From the NCBI RefSeq assembly GCF_008369915.1, contig NZ_VSRN01000001.1, positions 4,894,501-4,958,500 on the forward strand: a stretch of 64,000 nucleotides of DNA, in the 5' to 3' direction. This document shows, one piece after another, positions 8,284 to 16,608 of the stretch. The notes under the pieces were generated by a model. The model was not told the origin of the DNA and did not search any database. It was given only the letters and a program-made list of their open reading frames with translations. The position numbers were made by a program, and so were the translations under genes. The stretch comes from Dyadobacter sp. UC 10. GTDB lineage: Bacteria > Bacteroidota > Bacteroidia > Cytophagales > Spirosomataceae. Every line of letters begins with the position of its first letter. Position 1 is the stretch's first letter.

Positions 8284-9234
8284 TTCAACAACCACTCCCA
8301 TTGCGCAGAACTTGTCGATTCTTTGATCGATCCTGTCCTGCTCGCTGATCGTGTTTAGTTCGTTGATATTTTCTAGAATAACCCTTTTCAGTTCTTCCGC
8401 CATCCAGTTATGGTCGAGATGAGCACCGCCAAGAGGTTCAGAGATAATACCGTCGATGAGCTTGTTTTTCTTCATATCGCGGGCAGTAATTTTCATTGCC
8501 TCTGCCGCCTGCTCTTTGAAATCCCAGCTTCTCCAAAGGATTGCCGAGCAGTTTTCGGGAGAAATGACTGAATACCAGGTATTTTCAAGCATCAACACCC
8601 GGTCTCCGATCGCGATTCCTAATGCACCTCCCGAAGCACCTTCGCCGATCACGATACAGATTACGGGCACTTTCAGCATGAACATTTCTTTCAGGTTGCG
8701 GGCGATTGCTTCACCTTGTCCGCGTTCCTCTGCCTCCATTCCGGGAAATGCGCCCGGCGTGTCTATTAGTGTTACGATAGGCTTATTGAATTTCTCAGCC
8801 AGCTTCATCAACCGCAATGCTTTGCGGTAACCTTCCGGATTGGGCATACCAAAGTTCCTGTGCTGGCGCTGCTTAGTATTGCGGCCTTTTTGCTGACCAA
8901 TCAGCATAAAAGACTGTCCGCCTACATTGGCCAAACCACCGATAATAGCCGGATCGTCGCGCACCTGACGGTCGCCATGAAGTTCAATGAATTCGTCGCA
9001 GATCAGCTCAATATAGTCGAGCGTGTAGGGACGGTCAGGGTGGCGGGAAAGCTGCACACGCTGCCAGCGCGTGAGGTTTTCAAATATTTCTTTTCGAAGA
9101 TTTGTGATATTGTTTTCCAGCAAGGAAATGGCGTCCGAAAAATCTACATTGTTTTCTTGTGCCAATGTCTTCATTTCTTCGAGCTTACGTTCTAGCTCGG
9201 CCATAGGTTTTTCGAAATCCAGGTATGTTCTCAT
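8281..9234 (-). CDS. accA: Acetyl-CoA carboxylase carboxyltransferase subunit alpha
   Basis: 317 residues, the usual length. Forms the carboxyltransferase with AccD and makes malonyl-CoA, the first committed step of fatty acid synthesis. Recognisable blocks are the helical N-terminus (MRTYLDFEKPMAELERKLEE), GRNTKQRQHRNFGMPNPEGY, TLIDTPGAFPGMEAEERGQG and GEGASGGALGIAIGDRV, the crotonase-fold core that binds CoA. The stop codon falls in a 7-bp repeat array. The beta-CASP gene lies 31 bp upstream on the same strand, so the two may be cotranscribed. Confidence 0.97.
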   Translation of the reverse strand: MRTYLDFEKPMAELERKLEEMKTLAQENNVDFSDAISLLENNITNLRKEIFENLTRWQRVQLSRHPDRPYTLDYIELICDEFIELHGDRQVRDDPAIIGGLANVGGQSFMLIGQQKGRNTKQRQHRNFGMPNPEGYRKALRLMKLAEKFNKPIVTLIDTPGAFPGMEAEERGQGEAIARNLKEMFMLKVPVICIVIGEGASGGALGIAIGDRVLMLENTWYSVISPENCSAILWRSWDFKEQAAEAMKITARDMKKNKLIDGIISEPLGGAHLDHNWMAEELKRVILENINELNTISEQDRIDQRIDKFCAMGVVVE

Positions 9235-9265
9235 ATTTAGGTTCTGGTTGATGAGGGGCCGTTTT

Positions 9266-10684
9266 TCAGAGTTCGTAAGTCCGTCCCCGTAGCGGTATCT
9301 CTACCGTATTATAGCCAATTTCTTGAATTTTAGACTGGAAATCAGCCATGCTTTGCTGCTCTCCGTGAACGAGGAAAATGCCTTTCAGCTTCTCAGGGTC
9401 CTGCATTTTTACAAACTTCAAGAGATCGTTCTGATCTCCGTGGCCGCTAAATACGTCAATTTTTTCAATATTAGCCAAGACAGGCAGCTGCTTTCCACGT
9501 ATCGAGATGGTATCCTGCCCGTTAAGCAGCCGCCATCCCAATGTGCCTTCGGAAGCATAACCGATCATCAAAATAGTAGCATAAGGATTCCCGATATTGG
9601 CCTCCACATGCTGTTCCACCCGTCCACCCTGCACCATTCCTGATGAAGAGATGATAATGCACGGTTCATTATAATTCGACACTGCCCGGCTGGCGTCCGA
9701 GCTTTCCAGGTAAATCAGATTCTCAAAATCAAAAAGCATATCATTGTCCTCCTGAAAACTCCGCGCTTCTTTATTAAGCATCCGGCCGTGCTTTTGGTAA
9801 ACCTTCGTACTGCTGTGCGCGAGCGGGCTATCTGAGAATACTTTGATGTAAGGAAAGGATTTATCGAGATAAAGCTTGTTAAGCGTATAAAGTAACGCCT
9901 GTGTGCGGCCCACGCTAAAAGAAGGAATGATCAGCCGTCCCGGAATATCAATGCAGGTACGCTTGATCACATCCGCCAGTGCTTCCACCGGCGAGGCGGT
10001 ATTTTCGTGCAGCCTGTTCCCGTAAGTTGATTCGCAGATCAGGTAATCTACCTGTGGAACTTCCTGAGGATCAATCAATAGTGGATAGTTTTTTCTGCCG
10101 ATATCCCCCGAAAAGCAAAGCCGTTTCTTTTCGCCGTTTTCATAAACCTCGACCACAATATGCGCCGCACCGAGCAAATGTCCCGCAGCGTAAAAGGTAA
10201 CAGTTACATTATCAGCAATGCGGTAGCGCTGGCCGAAAGAAACGGGCACAAAATTGTCCATCGCTTCCAGTACATGCTTTTCAACATAATAATCCTTTGG
10301 AACTTCCCGCTGTTTCTTGCCGCGCTTTTTGGATCCCAGCCGCGCATTCAATCGTTTCTGGTGCAGGTTGGCGGCGTCTTTGAGCAGGAGCGAGGTTAGG
10401 GCAAGCGTAGGCTCGGTACAAACTACGCGGCCTTCGAAACCCTCTTTGTATAAATTAGGAATGTTGCCTGAGTGATCAATGTGAGCGTGCGTTAAAAGTA
10501 CTGTGTTGATCAGACTTGGTTCAAACGGAAATACGCCTTTTTGCTCTTCATATCTGTTTTTCCTGCCAATTTCGTCCAGGTCAAAATCTGAGCCGCAGTC
10601 AATCAAAATCCGGTAATCATCCGATTCCAACAGGAACATGCTACCGGTCACTTGTTGTGCAGCTCCCCAAAATGTCAATTTCAT
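9266..10684 (-). CDS. Beta-CASP metallo-beta-lactamase-fold ribonuclease (CPSF/Ysh1-like)
   Basis: 472 residues. The MBL motif HAHIDH is at 66-71, with a further ligand in the GHLLGAAH segment and CFSGDIGRKN. A beta-CASP insert follows (IIPSFSVGRTQALL, ESSDASRAV), and the C-terminal RMMBL part holds FSGHGDQNDLLKF and GIFLVHGEQQSM. The family processes RNA, and bacterial members of this length have been shown to act as exo- or endonucleases on RNA. It is not RNase J by size or order. It is divergent from dacB, with about 140 bp between the start codons. Confidence 0.9.
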   Translation of the reverse strand: MKLTFWGAAQQVTGSMFLLESDDYRILIDCGSDFDLDEIGRKNRYEEQKGVFPFEPSLINTVLLTHAHIDHSGNIPNLYKEGFEGRVVCTEPTLALTSLLLKDAANLHQKRLNARLGSKKRGKKQREVPKDYYVEKHVLEAMDNFVPVSFGQRYRIADNVTVTFYAAGHLLGAAHIVVEVYENGEKKRLCFSGDIGRKNYPLLIDPQEVPQVDYLICESTYGNRLHENTASPVEALADVIKRTCIDIPGRLIIPSFSVGRTQALLYTLNKLYLDKSFPYIKVFSDSPLAHSSTKVYQKHGRMLNKEARSFQEDNDMLFDFENLIYLESSDASRAVSNYNEPCIIISSSGMVQGGRVEQHVEANIGNPYATILMIGYASEGTLGWRLLNGQDTISIRGKQLPVLANIEKIDVFSGHGDQNDLLKFVKMQDPEKLKGIFLVHGEQQSMADFQSKIQEIGYNTVEIPLRGRTYEL

Positions 10685-10752
10685 ATAAAAATGGGGTGAA
10701 AACCTATACTGGTTTCATGCATCCGACAAAAGTACCAAAAAACAGACTGTGA

Positions 10753-10782
10753 TTTGGACTTTACTGATTAGTTTAGATTTTG
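10753..10782 (+). promoter_or_regulatory. Possible Bacteroidota-type promoter for dacB
   Basis: TTTG at 10753-10756 and, 17 bp on, TAGATTTTG at 10774-10782, which is the TANNTTTG element with one extra T. Transcription from here would begin after 10785, which supports the dacB start at 10824 rather than 10749. Confidence 0.35.
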
Positions 10783-10823
10783 GGTCAAGGATTCGGGCCT
10801 CACCAACAGCTGTATTTAACTAT

Positions 10824-12293
10824 ATGAAATTGCTTTCGCTTGCCTGTCTTATATTTTTTTGCAATACGGTTTTTGCCCAAAATATCGACAGTACCGCATT
10901 GAATAACCTGCGCGACGCGGCTTTGGAATTCCAGAACAGCGAAATCATGCGCAGCGGGTCGCTGGCTATTAGTGTGAAGGCGGTAAAAGAACGCACAACT
11001 GTGTTTGGACTTCACCAGGAACTTTCACTGCCGTCGGCATCGACTTTAAAACTTGTTTCAACAGCGACTGTGCTCGCGGTGTTTGGAGGGGATTTTAAAT
11101 ATCAAACGTATCTCGAACATGACGGGCAGGTCAAAGGAGACAGTTTGATAGGTAACCTTTACATTCGCGGCACCGGCGATCCATCCCTCGGCAGCGACCG
11201 GTTTACAGGTTTTCTCAAATCCGCGGAATTGATTAACCGCTGGGTAGCGGCTGTGAAAAAGGCTGGTATCAGGCATATTAAAGGAAAAGTGTTGCCCGAC
11301 GCTTCATTTTTTGACAATAATACTGTGGCCAGCACGTGGATCTGGGGAGATATGGGAAACTATTACGGAGCGGGTGTTGAGGGACTCAATTTCAACGAAA
11401 ATCTGTATCGCGCCAAATTTAAACCGGGTGTTGAACCGGGCGATCCGGCGACTTTCCTGGGGATTGAGCCGGCTATTCCCTATTTAACATTTACAAACCA
11501 GGTTACAACAGGAGAAAGAGGATCTGGTGATAAAACGATTTTGTACAGCAGCCCGCTTGGAAACCGCGTCGTGTTGACAGGAACTGTACCGGCCGGGGTG
11601 GCTGGTTTTTCGGTAAAAGGTTCTATCCCGAATCCTGCGGAATATGCTGCATTTGCATTGAAAACTGCATTAGGCAACACAGCAGTGACCATTTACGATC
11701 AAAATCTGCCAGCTCCCGGTACACTTACGGTTTCAAGTCAGAGAAAGGTTTTGGACGAATACAAATCTCCGGCTTTACGGGAGCTTTGCCAGCAAACCAA
11801 TTTCTGGAGTATTAATCTATACGCCGACGCTTTTTTGAAGCAAGCGGGCAAAAGACTTTCGGGGCAGTCAGATTTTGACAATGCGGCCAGGGCGGTCACC
11901 AGTTACTGGTCGGGTAAGGGGGCTGATCTGAGGGGTTTTTATATTAAAGATGGCAGCGGACTTTCTCCTTCGGGATCTATTACTGCCGGTAGTCTGACGG
12001 AAATTTTAAACCTGGCGAATAAGGATGTCAGCTTCAACGATTTTTACAAAAGTATTGCGATACTCGGCCAGAACGGTACTGTAAGAAATCTGGGCAAAGG
12101 CACGAAGGCAGCGGGGAATGTGCATGCCAAAAGCGGCTCTATTGAAGGCACGCGGGCTTATGCCGGATACTTCACTTCCAAAGCAGGGACTTTAATGAGT
12201 TTTACCATTATCGCCAACAAATATATGCCGGGCAGTCAGCGGATTGTTTCCGACGAGCTGGTAAAGCTTATGACCTTAATGGCGCAATTGTGA
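10824..12293 (+). CDS. dacB: D-alanyl-D-alanine carboxypeptidase/endopeptidase, PBP4 type
   Basis: 489 residues from the ATG at 10824. This start is chosen because it opens on a clean signal peptide (MKLLSLACLIFFCNTVFAQ); the earlier in-frame ATG at 10749 would place 25 unrelated residues before it and lies over the likely promoter. Peptidase family S13 motifs are in order: SxxK as S73-T-L-K76, SxN as SINLYAD, and KSG in HAKSGSIEGTRAYAGY. A large insert between SxxK and SxN is typical of PBP4. It trims or cleaves peptidoglycan cross-links in the periplasm. A glycosyltransferase gene follows after 31 bp. Confidence 0.93.
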   Translation: MKLLSLACLIFFCNTVFAQNIDSTALNNLRDAALEFQNSEIMRSGSLAISVKAVKERTTVFGLHQELSLPSASTLKLVSTATVLAVFGGDFKYQTYLEHDGQVKGDSLIGNLYIRGTGDPSLGSDRFTGFLKSAELINRWVAAVKKAGIRHIKGKVLPDASFFDNNTVASTWIWGDMGNYYGAGVEGLNFNENLYRAKFKPGVEPGDPATFLGIEPAIPYLTFTNQVTTGERGSGDKTILYSSPLGNRVVLTGTVPAGVAGFSVKGSIPNPAEYAAFALKTALGNTAVTIYDQNLPAPGTLTVSSQRKVLDEYKSPALRELCQQTNFWSINLYADAFLKQAGKRLSGQSDFDNAARAVTSYWSGKGADLRGFYIKDGSGLSPSGSITAGSLTEILNLANKDVSFNDFYKSIAILGQNGTVRNLGKGTKAAGNVHAKSGSIEGTRAYAGYFTSKAGTLMSFTIIANKYMPGSQRIVSDELVKLMTLMAQL

Positions 12294-12324
12294 CAAGTCT
12301 TGCATAGTTTTACGGGATAATTGA

Positions 12325-13380
12325 ATGCAAAATCAGGCTATGAAGAAAATTGACGTATGTGTAATCTACTACGGAAAACCCTACCAGACCATTATTTCGA
12401 TACTTTCCCTGCTAAAATTCAGCGGTCAGCACGTCAATAAACTTTATATTACCGTTGAGAAAACACAGCCTTACGACAAGTTCGGAGATGTGTATCACGT
12501 CATCAAAACGATCCGCCCGCTGATCGATATTGACCTGTATTTTCCCAAATATTTTTACCAGCTGGGTTACCTGGATTACGAACGCACGAAACGCGACAGC
12601 GATTACCGGTACCAGATCCCTTACCAATACGCGCTGGAAAAAGCGGAAAGCGATTACCTGTTCATCATGCACAACGACATGGTTTTTCACCGCGATATGA
12701 TCGGCGAAATGCTGCCCGTTTTCCAGGATCCGAATGTAGCGGGTACCGGTTCGATCGGCCAATGCTGGTCGTGTCCGGGCTTTTCGGCAAAATTGTGTCA
12801 TGGTTCCAAATTTGAACAATACGTTCCGACGCAGGAAGAGGCGATTTTACTTCATGAAACTTATAATACGCCGCGGAAGGAAAAGGATATAGAAGTACTG
12901 CGAACCGGCCGCGTGCATCCCATGCCGGAATGCAGGCTGAACGAATATGCCTGTATGATCAGATTGTCATTGTACCGGCAGCAAACGCTACCAAAAGGTG
13001 ATAATGTATGTTTTGGAGGAAACTGGGGCTTTACGGCTGATTTAGGTACCGGCTGGTTCCACCAAATGGTGAACCAGGGTTTCCGCTTTCAGCATTTTGT
13101 ACTCGAAGATTACGCTTCCCACTCCCAGTTTAATCCGATCGGGCAGGGAATTCATGCCTATTCGAAGCAGGATAATTATAATCTGAGTGAGGCGAATGCA
13201 TGGCAGTATCTTAAAGAACATTACGGGACCGACGCTTCTCTCGAAGGAAAGTATTCGCTTTTGGCCAAAATCAGAAATATAACCGGCAAAGTTGAAAAGA
13301 AGAAAATGCTTTTCGAACACAAAGCAAAGAAGGCAATTGGAATGGTTTTGAGACCGATATTGAAAAAAGCTAGCAGCTAA
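12325..13380 (+). CDS. Glycosyltransferase-like protein, GT-A fold (GT2-like)
   Basis: 351 residues; M6 (12340) is an equally possible start. The N-terminus IDVCVIYYGKPYQTIISILS looks like the first strand and helix of a GT-A fold, and YLFIMHNDMVF resembles the strand that ends in a DxD-type metal site, here with N-D. No membrane segment or signal is seen, so it is cytoplasmic. Cysteine-containing segments (GQCWSCPGFSAKLCHG) are unusual. The stop codon lies within a 7-bp-type repeat that also forms the convergent hslV terminator. Sugar and acceptor are unknown. Confidence 0.6.
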   Translation: MQNQAMKKIDVCVIYYGKPYQTIISILSLLKFSGQHVNKLYITVEKTQPYDKFGDVYHVIKTIRPLIDIDLYFPKYFYQLGYLDYERTKRDSDYRYQIPYQYALEKAESDYLFIMHNDMVFHRDMIGEMLPVFQDPNVAGTGSIGQCWSCPGFSAKLCHGSKFEQYVPTQEEAILLHETYNTPRKEKDIEVLRTGRVHPMPECRLNEYACMIRLSLYRQQTLPKGDNVCFGGNWGFTADLGTGWFHQMVNQGFRFQHFVLEDYASHSQFNPIGQGIHAYSKQDNYNLSEANAWQYLKEHYGTDASLEGKYSLLAKIRNITGKVEKKKMLFEHKAKKAIGMVLRPILKKASS

Positions 13381-13405
13381 TGGCTACTAGCTGTTAGCTG
13401 CTAGC
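13363..13405 (-). terminator. Repeat-derived Rho-independent terminator of hslV
   Basis: A perfect 12-bp inverted repeat, GCTAGCAGCTAA (13369-13380) and TTAGCTGCTAGC (13394-13405), with a 13-base loop. On the minus strand the hairpin is followed by six T (complement of A at 13363-13368). The array is built of the same AGCTNNT units as other repeats in the window and overlaps the last codons of the convergent glycosyltransferase gene. Confidence 0.75.
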
Positions 13406-13407
13406 TG

Positions 13408-13950
13408 TTAGGAATGCACCTTTTCAATTACAAAATTGTGATTCGTATAAATACAAAGATCAGCCGCGACTGTCAGGCTTTCCCGTACCATTTCTTCTGC
13501 TGATAAATGTGGCGCGTGTTTTTTCAATGCCTGCGCTGCAGACAATGCGAAGTTCCCGCCTGATCCGATTGCAGCAATACCATTTTCGGGTTCCAATACG
13601 TCTCCGGTACCTGAAATAACCAGTATTTCATCTTTACTGGCTGTGATCATCATTGCTTCCAGTTTTCGAAGATAACGATCTGTGCGCCAATCTTTTGCCA
13701 ATTCAATAGCGGCGCGTTTCATATTGCCTCCGTAAGCATTTAATTTTTCTTCAAATCTTTCGATCAATGTAAATGCGTCGGCTGTTGAGCCGGCAAAACC
13801 GGCGAGGATCTTACCGCCCATTAATACCCTGATTTTCTTTACGTTCCCTTTGGCAACCGTATTGCCCATCGTCGCCTGGCCGTCGGCGCCCAGTGACACA
13901 GTCCCATTATGAAGTACCCCAAGTACAGTCGTTGCGTGTATTTTTTCCAT
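13408..13950 (-). CDS. hslV: ATP-dependent protease subunit HslV
   Basis: 180 residues from the ATG at 13950; the frame stays open another 25 codons upstream, but those cross the terminator of the previous gene and do not resemble HslV. Peptidase T1 family: the nucleophile Thr is one of the TT in MEKIHATTVLGV, so a short propeptide of about six residues must be removed. Core blocks are GADGQATMGNTVAKGNVKK, GFAGSTADAFTL, AIGSGGNFALSAA. It forms the proteolytic chamber that works with the HslU unfoldase; hslU is not in this window. Its stop codon is inside a repeat array. Confidence 0.95.
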   Translation of the reverse strand: MEKIHATTVLGVLHNGTVSLGADGQATMGNTVAKGNVKKIRVLMGGKILAGFAGSTADAFTLIERFEEKLNAYGGNMKRAAIELAKDWRTDRYLRKLEAMMITASKDEILVISGTGDVLEPENGIAAIGSGGNFALSAAQALKKHAPHLSAEEMVRESLTVAADLCIYTNHNFVIEKVHS

Positions 13951-13982
13951 GAATAAGATGCTCAAATGATTAAATAGCGATT

Positions 13983-14022
13983 TAAAACAAAAGTGCCAGA
14001 CGGGATAGCCTGACACTTTGTT
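13983..14022 (-). terminator. Rho-independent terminator of the pyruvate dehydrogenase E2 gene
   Basis: On the minus strand, AAAGTGTCAG (14019-14010) pairs with CTGGCACTTT (13999-13990) around a 10-base loop, followed by a T-rich run (TTTTGTTTT). It stands between the E2 stop and the hslV start. Confidence 0.8.
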
Positions 14023-14054
14023 CATTTAATATGATCAGATCACCGATTTTGTCA

Positions 14055-15767
14055 CTAAACCAGCATGCTCATAGGCTCTTCTAATAACTTTTTAACAGTC
14101 AGCAGGAACTGAGCAGCAGTAGCGCCATCCACCACACGGTGATCAGCGGAAAGTGTTACTTTCATGATATTGGTCGGATACACCGTTCCGTCTTCTTTGA
14201 ATGCGGCAACCTTTTTGATACCACCCACGGCAAGGATACAAGAATCCGGTGGATTAATGATTGCCGTAAATTCATCCACCCCGAACATACCCAGGTTAGA
14301 AACGGAGAATGTGTTTCCTTCCCACTCTTTTGGCTGCAATTTTTTGTCTTTCGCTTTTCCGGCCAGTTCTTTCACTTCGCCTGAAATCGCAGAGAGCGTC
14401 TTTTTGTCAGCGTCGCGCACAACTGGTACCAGTAAACCTTCGTCTACGGCCACAGCTACACCTATATTTACATAATTGTATTTTCTGATCTTGTCTCCCA
14501 GCCAGGCCGAGTTAACCGCAGGATGTTGTTTCAATGCAACCGCGCAGGCTTTGATCACCATGTCGTTGAAAGAAATCTTCGCCGGGCTCACTTCATTCAG
14601 CTGCGGACGAAGCGCCATTGCTTTATCCATCACGATCTCCATGGTGACGTAGAAATGCGGCGCAGTGAACAAGCTTTCGCTTAGCCTGCGGGCAATTGTT
14701 TTACGCATTTGTGAGATCGGCGTGTCGGTGAAATCACCTTGCGCTGGCGCAGCAGGCGCACTTGCTGCCTGTTCTGCCGGTTTTGGAGCTGCTGCGGCTG
14801 GTTCTGCTGCTTTTTCAGGTGCAGCAGCTTTTGCGGCTGGTTTGAATTCATCCACGTCGCGTTTCACGATGCGGCCATTTTCTCCGCTGCCTTCCACCTG
14901 GCCCAGGTTAATGCCTTTTTCGTCAGCCAGCCGTTTTGCAAGTGGAGAAGCTTTGATACGTTCGCTGGAATCAGCTACTGATACCGATTTTCCGGAACCA
15001 TTGTCAGTTGCCGGCGCTTCCTTGCTTTCTGCCGCAGGAGCTGCTGCTTCCGGAGCTGCTTCGCCGTTTTCACGGGCGATCAATGCTTCCACATTCGCAC
15101 CTTCTTCACCGATTACAGCGATGATTGCATCAACAGGCACAGATTCGCCTTCTTTGATACCAACGTGCAGCAAGGTTCCGTCTTCATATGCTTCCAGCTC
15201 CATCGTCGCCTTATCAGTCTCGACTTCCGCCAATATATCGCCGGATTTCACTTTGTCACCCACTTTTTTCTGCCAGGAAACCAAGGTTCCCTCCTCCATC
15301 GTATCGCTCATTTTCGGCATACGAACCACAACCGCATTGATTTTTTCGGTAGAGGCATTGGATGCGGCAGGAGCGGCAGGTTTGCTGGCTGGTTGCTCGG
15401 GAGTGGCAGTTTCTACTGCAGGAGCTGCGGCTTCCGCCTTAGCCTCTTCTTTCGGGGCAGCCTCAGCGCTTCCGTTGGATGCAGCGCCATTGCCGCTACC
15501 TCCTTCAAGCAGTGATTTGTAATCTTCACCTTCCTTACCCACAACCGCCATGACACCATCCACAGGCACTGAATCACCTTTATTTACGCCTATATACAGC
15601 AGCGTACCATCATAGTAAGATTCCATTTCCATCGTGGCTTTGTCGGTTTCGACTTCGGCCAGGATATCCCCGGATTTTATTTTATCACCTACTTTTTTGT
15701 GCCATTCTGCGATAACACCCTCTTCCATGGTGTCGCTCATTTTGGGCATACGAATTACTTCTGCCAT
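14055..15767 (-). CDS. Pyruvate dehydrogenase complex dihydrolipoamide acetyltransferase (E2)
   Basis: 570 residues. Two lipoyl domains (1-80 and about 147-225) carry lipoyl lysines K43 and K186 in matching ETDKATME motifs. Alanine/proline/glutamate-rich linkers separate them. The E1/E3-binding domain follows (about 272-310, ASPLAKRLADEKGINL and SGENGRIVKRDV), then a catalytic acetyltransferase domain to the end with the active-site motif DHRVVDG. The two lipoyl domains are near-duplicates. E1 genes are not adjacent. A TANNTTTG element lies about 50 bp upstream and a strong terminator follows, so it may be a single-gene unit. Confidence 0.95.
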   Translation of the reverse strand: MAEVIRMPKMSDTMEEGVIAEWHKKVGDKIKSGDILAEVETDKATMEMESYYDGTLLYIGVNKGDSVPVDGVMAVVGKEGEDYKSLLEGGSGNGAASNGSAEAAPKEEAKAEAAAPAVETATPEQPASKPAAPAASNASTEKINAVVVRMPKMSDTMEEGTLVSWQKKVGDKVKSGDILAEVETDKATMELEAYEDGTLLHVGIKEGESVPVDAIIAVIGEEGANVEALIARENGEAAPEAAAPAAESKEAPATDNGSGKSVSVADSSERIKASPLAKRLADEKGINLGQVEGSGENGRIVKRDVDEFKPAAKAAAPEKAAEPAAAAPKPAEQAASAPAAPAQGDFTDTPISQMRKTIARRLSESLFTAPHFYVTMEIVMDKAMALRPQLNEVSPAKISFNDMVIKACAVALKQHPAVNSAWLGDKIRKYNYVNIGVAVAVDEGLLVPVVRDADKKTLSAISGEVKELAGKAKDKKLQPKEWEGNTFSVSNLGMFGVDEFTAIINPPDSCILAVGGIKKVAAFKEDGTVYPTNIMKVTLSADHRVVDGATAAQFLLTVKKLLEEPMSMLV

Positions 15768-15817
15768 ATCGCTTGTTAAGGTATTTTAGTTTCTTGGTCT
15801 AAAAATTAGATTTTAGT

Positions 15818-15825
15818 CAAAATTA
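15818..15825 (-). promoter_or_regulatory. Possible -7 element of the E2 gene
   Basis: The minus strand reads TAATTTTG, an exact TANNTTTG match, about 50 bp before the start codon. No clear TTG was found at the -33 position. Confidence 0.35.
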
Positions 15826-15885
15826 CAATAAAACGTGAATACGCGCGGCGTTTATAGGATAAAATTGACCAATTAGGTGGATTTC

Positions 15886-16608
15886 CTAGTCAGCAAGGTG
15901 TGACGATAGCCAGCGCTTTGAGGCCACGACGTCGGATACCGGCTTCATTCGAAGGGTATTGAAAAAGCGCCCGGCTACATGCATTCTTTTACGAAAAGTA
16001 TAAGAAGTTTCGCCCAGATCATTCTCCCTCCGGGTGACAGGAATGGCGGTGCAGGTCAGCTTTTCTTTGGCTATCAAACCAATCAGATAAGGTGAAAACG
16101 GCAGATAAGGAACGAGGCGCAGCGCAGCATTTTTTTTGATTACTAAAAATAACCCCGCCTGCATTGGGATGCGCCCCGAAGAAGCAATATGAACTATTGA
16201 TTTGAATAGGGCGGAAGTGACTAATTTCGTTCCCGACTCATACCTGCCGCTCCTTTGTGCAAAAACGATGTCGTTGCTCTCCAATGCGTGGATCAGCTTG
16301 GGCAATACTTCGGGCTCGTCCTGTAAATCGGCGTCCATCGTCGCTATCAGATTTCCGTTGCAATGCAGCATCCCAGCCAGGAGTGCGCTGCTTTGTCCCA
16401 GGTTATGACGAAGATTAACAATTTGAAATGGAGTAGTTTCCGGAAGTGACCGGAGCATCTCAACCGAATTGTCGGGGGAAGCATCATTTACATAAATGAC
16501 CTCACCGGTAAGTCCCGCACTTCGAAAAACTGCTCCCAGCCGCCGGTGCAGTGCTACTAACGTGTTTGCACTTTTGTAAACTGGAATAACTACACTCAGA
16601 TCAACCAT
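15886..16608 (-). CDS. Family 2 glycosyltransferase
   Basis: 240 residues. Opens with LSVVIPVYKSANTLVALHRR, the nucleotide-binding strand of GT2 enzymes, and has NDASPDNS and the metal-binding ATMDADLQDEPEVLP. It resembles the catalytic part of DPM1- or GtrB-type polyprenyl-phosphate glycosyltransferases but lacks the C-terminal membrane helices, so it is probably soluble. It is the last gene of a coupled operon: its ATG overlaps the TGA of the dehydrogenase gene before it by one base. Donor and acceptor are unknown. Confidence 0.85.
   Translation of the reverse strand: MVDLSVVIPVYKSANTLVALHRRLGAVFRSAGLTGEVIYVNDASPDNSVEMLRSLPETTPFQIVNLRHNLGQSSALLAGMLHCNGNLIATMDADLQDEPEVLPKLIHALESNDIVFAQRSGRYESGTKLVTSALFKSIVHIASSGRIPMQAGLFLVIKKNAALRLVPYLPFSPYLIGLIAKEKLTCTAIPVTRRENDLGETSYTFRKRMHVAGRFFNTLRMKPVSDVVASKRWLSSHLAD

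Noticed and set aside
10749..10823. Earlier in-frame start for dacB
   Set aside because: It would bury the signal peptide behind 25 residues and lies over the likely promoter.
14665..15522. Long open frame (285 codons) on the plus strand
   Set aside because: It is antisense to the Ala/Pro/Glu-rich linkers of the E2 gene. Its Ser/Ala-rich translation is low in complexity and resembles no protein.
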